Source: Pseudomonas sp. S31 (GTDB lineage: Bacteria; Pseudomonadota; Gammaproteobacteria; Pseudomonadales; Pseudomonadaceae). From it: 64,000 nt of DNA. Below are positions 63,520 through 64,000 of this stretch, piece by piece. Under the pieces are notes generated by a model. The model worked only from the letters and a program-made list of their open reading frames with translations. It was not told the origin of the DNA and searched no databases. Positions within the stretch are counted from its first letter, which is position 1; the number at the start of each line of letters is the position of its first letter. The stretch covers positions 1-64,000 of the forward strand of contig NZ_JACVVE010000006.1 in the NCBI RefSeq assembly GCF_016648105.1, written 5' to 3'. The translations under genes and the position numbers were made by a program.

Positions 63520-64000
63520 ATGGTGTGGGATACATTAGCGGCGAAACTTTCCACTCCACGAATGAGTCGCTACCTGGAAGGGAGTCACGGCAATCAGAAA
63601 CACGCAGCGCAAGCCTATGTGCATAACATGCGAATCGCAGAATCCCTGGTATCGATTTTTCATGTGCTTGAAGTAGGGTTGCGCAACGCAGTGCAGCGTG
63701 AAATGGTACGTGAATACCAGCGTGAGGATTGGTATGAGGTATTCAGGTGCAGTCAGAACACTGATCTGTTGGCGAGCTACGAGAAGGTGGCGCAGGCCCG
63801 CGTAGCGCTCTCCAAGCGAGGCCTGCCTCCAAGCGTCGATGCCATCACGGCTGAATTGAGCTTCGGCTTCTGGACGGCGCTGTTTAACCGCAGAGCGTTT
63901 CTGGACATCTCCAAACCTCTGATGAAGGTGTTCCACCACTGCCCGAAGAATTGTAAAAATGCCCACACAATTCGTAGTCGGTTGAACAAAGCGAGGGATT
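63520..64000 (+). CDS. Abi_2 (AbiF-type) HEPN protein, cut by the window end
   Basis: The frame from ATG 63520 (MVWDTLAAKLSTPRMSRYLE) is open to the last base, so at least 160 residues are present and the C-terminus is missing. It has the Abi_2 layout: an N-terminal repeat-like helical segment, ESLVSIFHVLEVGLRNAVQR containing an RN dyad, the FGFWTALFN stretch, and near the end IRSRLNKARD, after which the HEPN catalytic RNxxFHxE-type motif would be expected beyond the window. In this family the full protein is about 200-300 residues. These are putative RNases of abortive-infection type. The upstream structured RNA supports the assignment. Confidence 0.8.
   Translation, partial: MVWDTLAAKLSTPRMSRYLEGSHGNQKHAAQAYVHNMRIAESLVSIFHVLEVGLRNAVQREMVREYQREDWYEVFRCSQNTDLLASYEKVAQARVALSKRGLPPSVDAITAELSFGFWTALFNRRAFLDISKPLMKVFHHCPKNCKNAHTIRSRLNKARD

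Overview
The window is a chromosomal segment of a Pseudomonas, most likely of the P. putida group. The evidence is the yacG-coaE-pilD-pilC block with a divergent pilA and no pilB, several P. putida-type REP palindromes built on a GCGGG-TTTACCCGC-type core, an OprD-family porin, and high-GC coding throughout the core genes.

Layout. (1) 179-3721: core genes yacG, coaE, pilD, pilC (minus strand) and pilA (plus). (2) 3774-3849: tRNA-Thr(CGT), a thrW-like gene used as an integration site. (3) 3836-25836: accessory DNA that looks like two integrative elements stacked at the tRNA. Both end in the same imperfect direct repeat of about 200 bp (16357-16560 and 25635-25836), and each repeat finishes in a copy of the tRNA 3' end. 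Element 1 (to 16560) carries a P4-type tyrosine integrase, a frameshifted integrase-domain gene, a two-gene unit (NA37 nucleoid-associated protein plus membrane protein), a tightly overlapping three-gene unit (superfamily 1 helicase, DarT-like ADP-ribosyltransferase, ADP-ribosylglycohydrolase) and a 383-residue orphan with a nuclease-like motif. Element 2 (16561-25836) has no integrase. It carries a protein with an Mrr-like nuclease N-terminus, a potassium-channel-like protein, and an IS1182-type element split by an IS66-type element that carries a passenger gene. (4) 26225-26545: a broken Fic gene. (5) 26666-35330: gluconate permease, an RsbQ-like hydrolase with a PAS histidine kinase, a DUF4303/HEAT protein, a BdlA-like chemoreceptor, a GST and a Sel1-type periplasmic protein. 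(6) 35500-43922: small conserved or unknown genes separated by REP pairs. (7) 43929-54170: a LysR-controlled beta-oxidation cluster (transporter, acyl-CoA dehydrogenase, CoA-transferase, hydratase/dehydrogenase, thiolase, porin), best explained as uptake and degradation of a carboxylic or dicarboxylic acid. (8) 54198-63250: DUF1963 gene, TPM-domain/LemA pair, a FecI-FecR-FecA-type iron uptake system with an unrelated membrane gene inside it, DUF3144 and an ArsB-type transporter. (9) 63293-64000: terminator, a structured non-coding segment and the start of an Abi_2 (AbiF-type) gene cut by the window end.

The most promising undescribed system is the helicase-DarT-ARH operon (10602-14430). A DNA-modifying toxin of the DarT type is coupled by 4-bp overlaps to a glycohydrolase of the DraG/ARH fold, where the known DarG antitoxin uses a macrodomain, and to a helicase. 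The NA37-membrane pair just upstream is a second candidate defence unit. All functional statements rest on reading the sequence and on recall of protein families; no searches were run.
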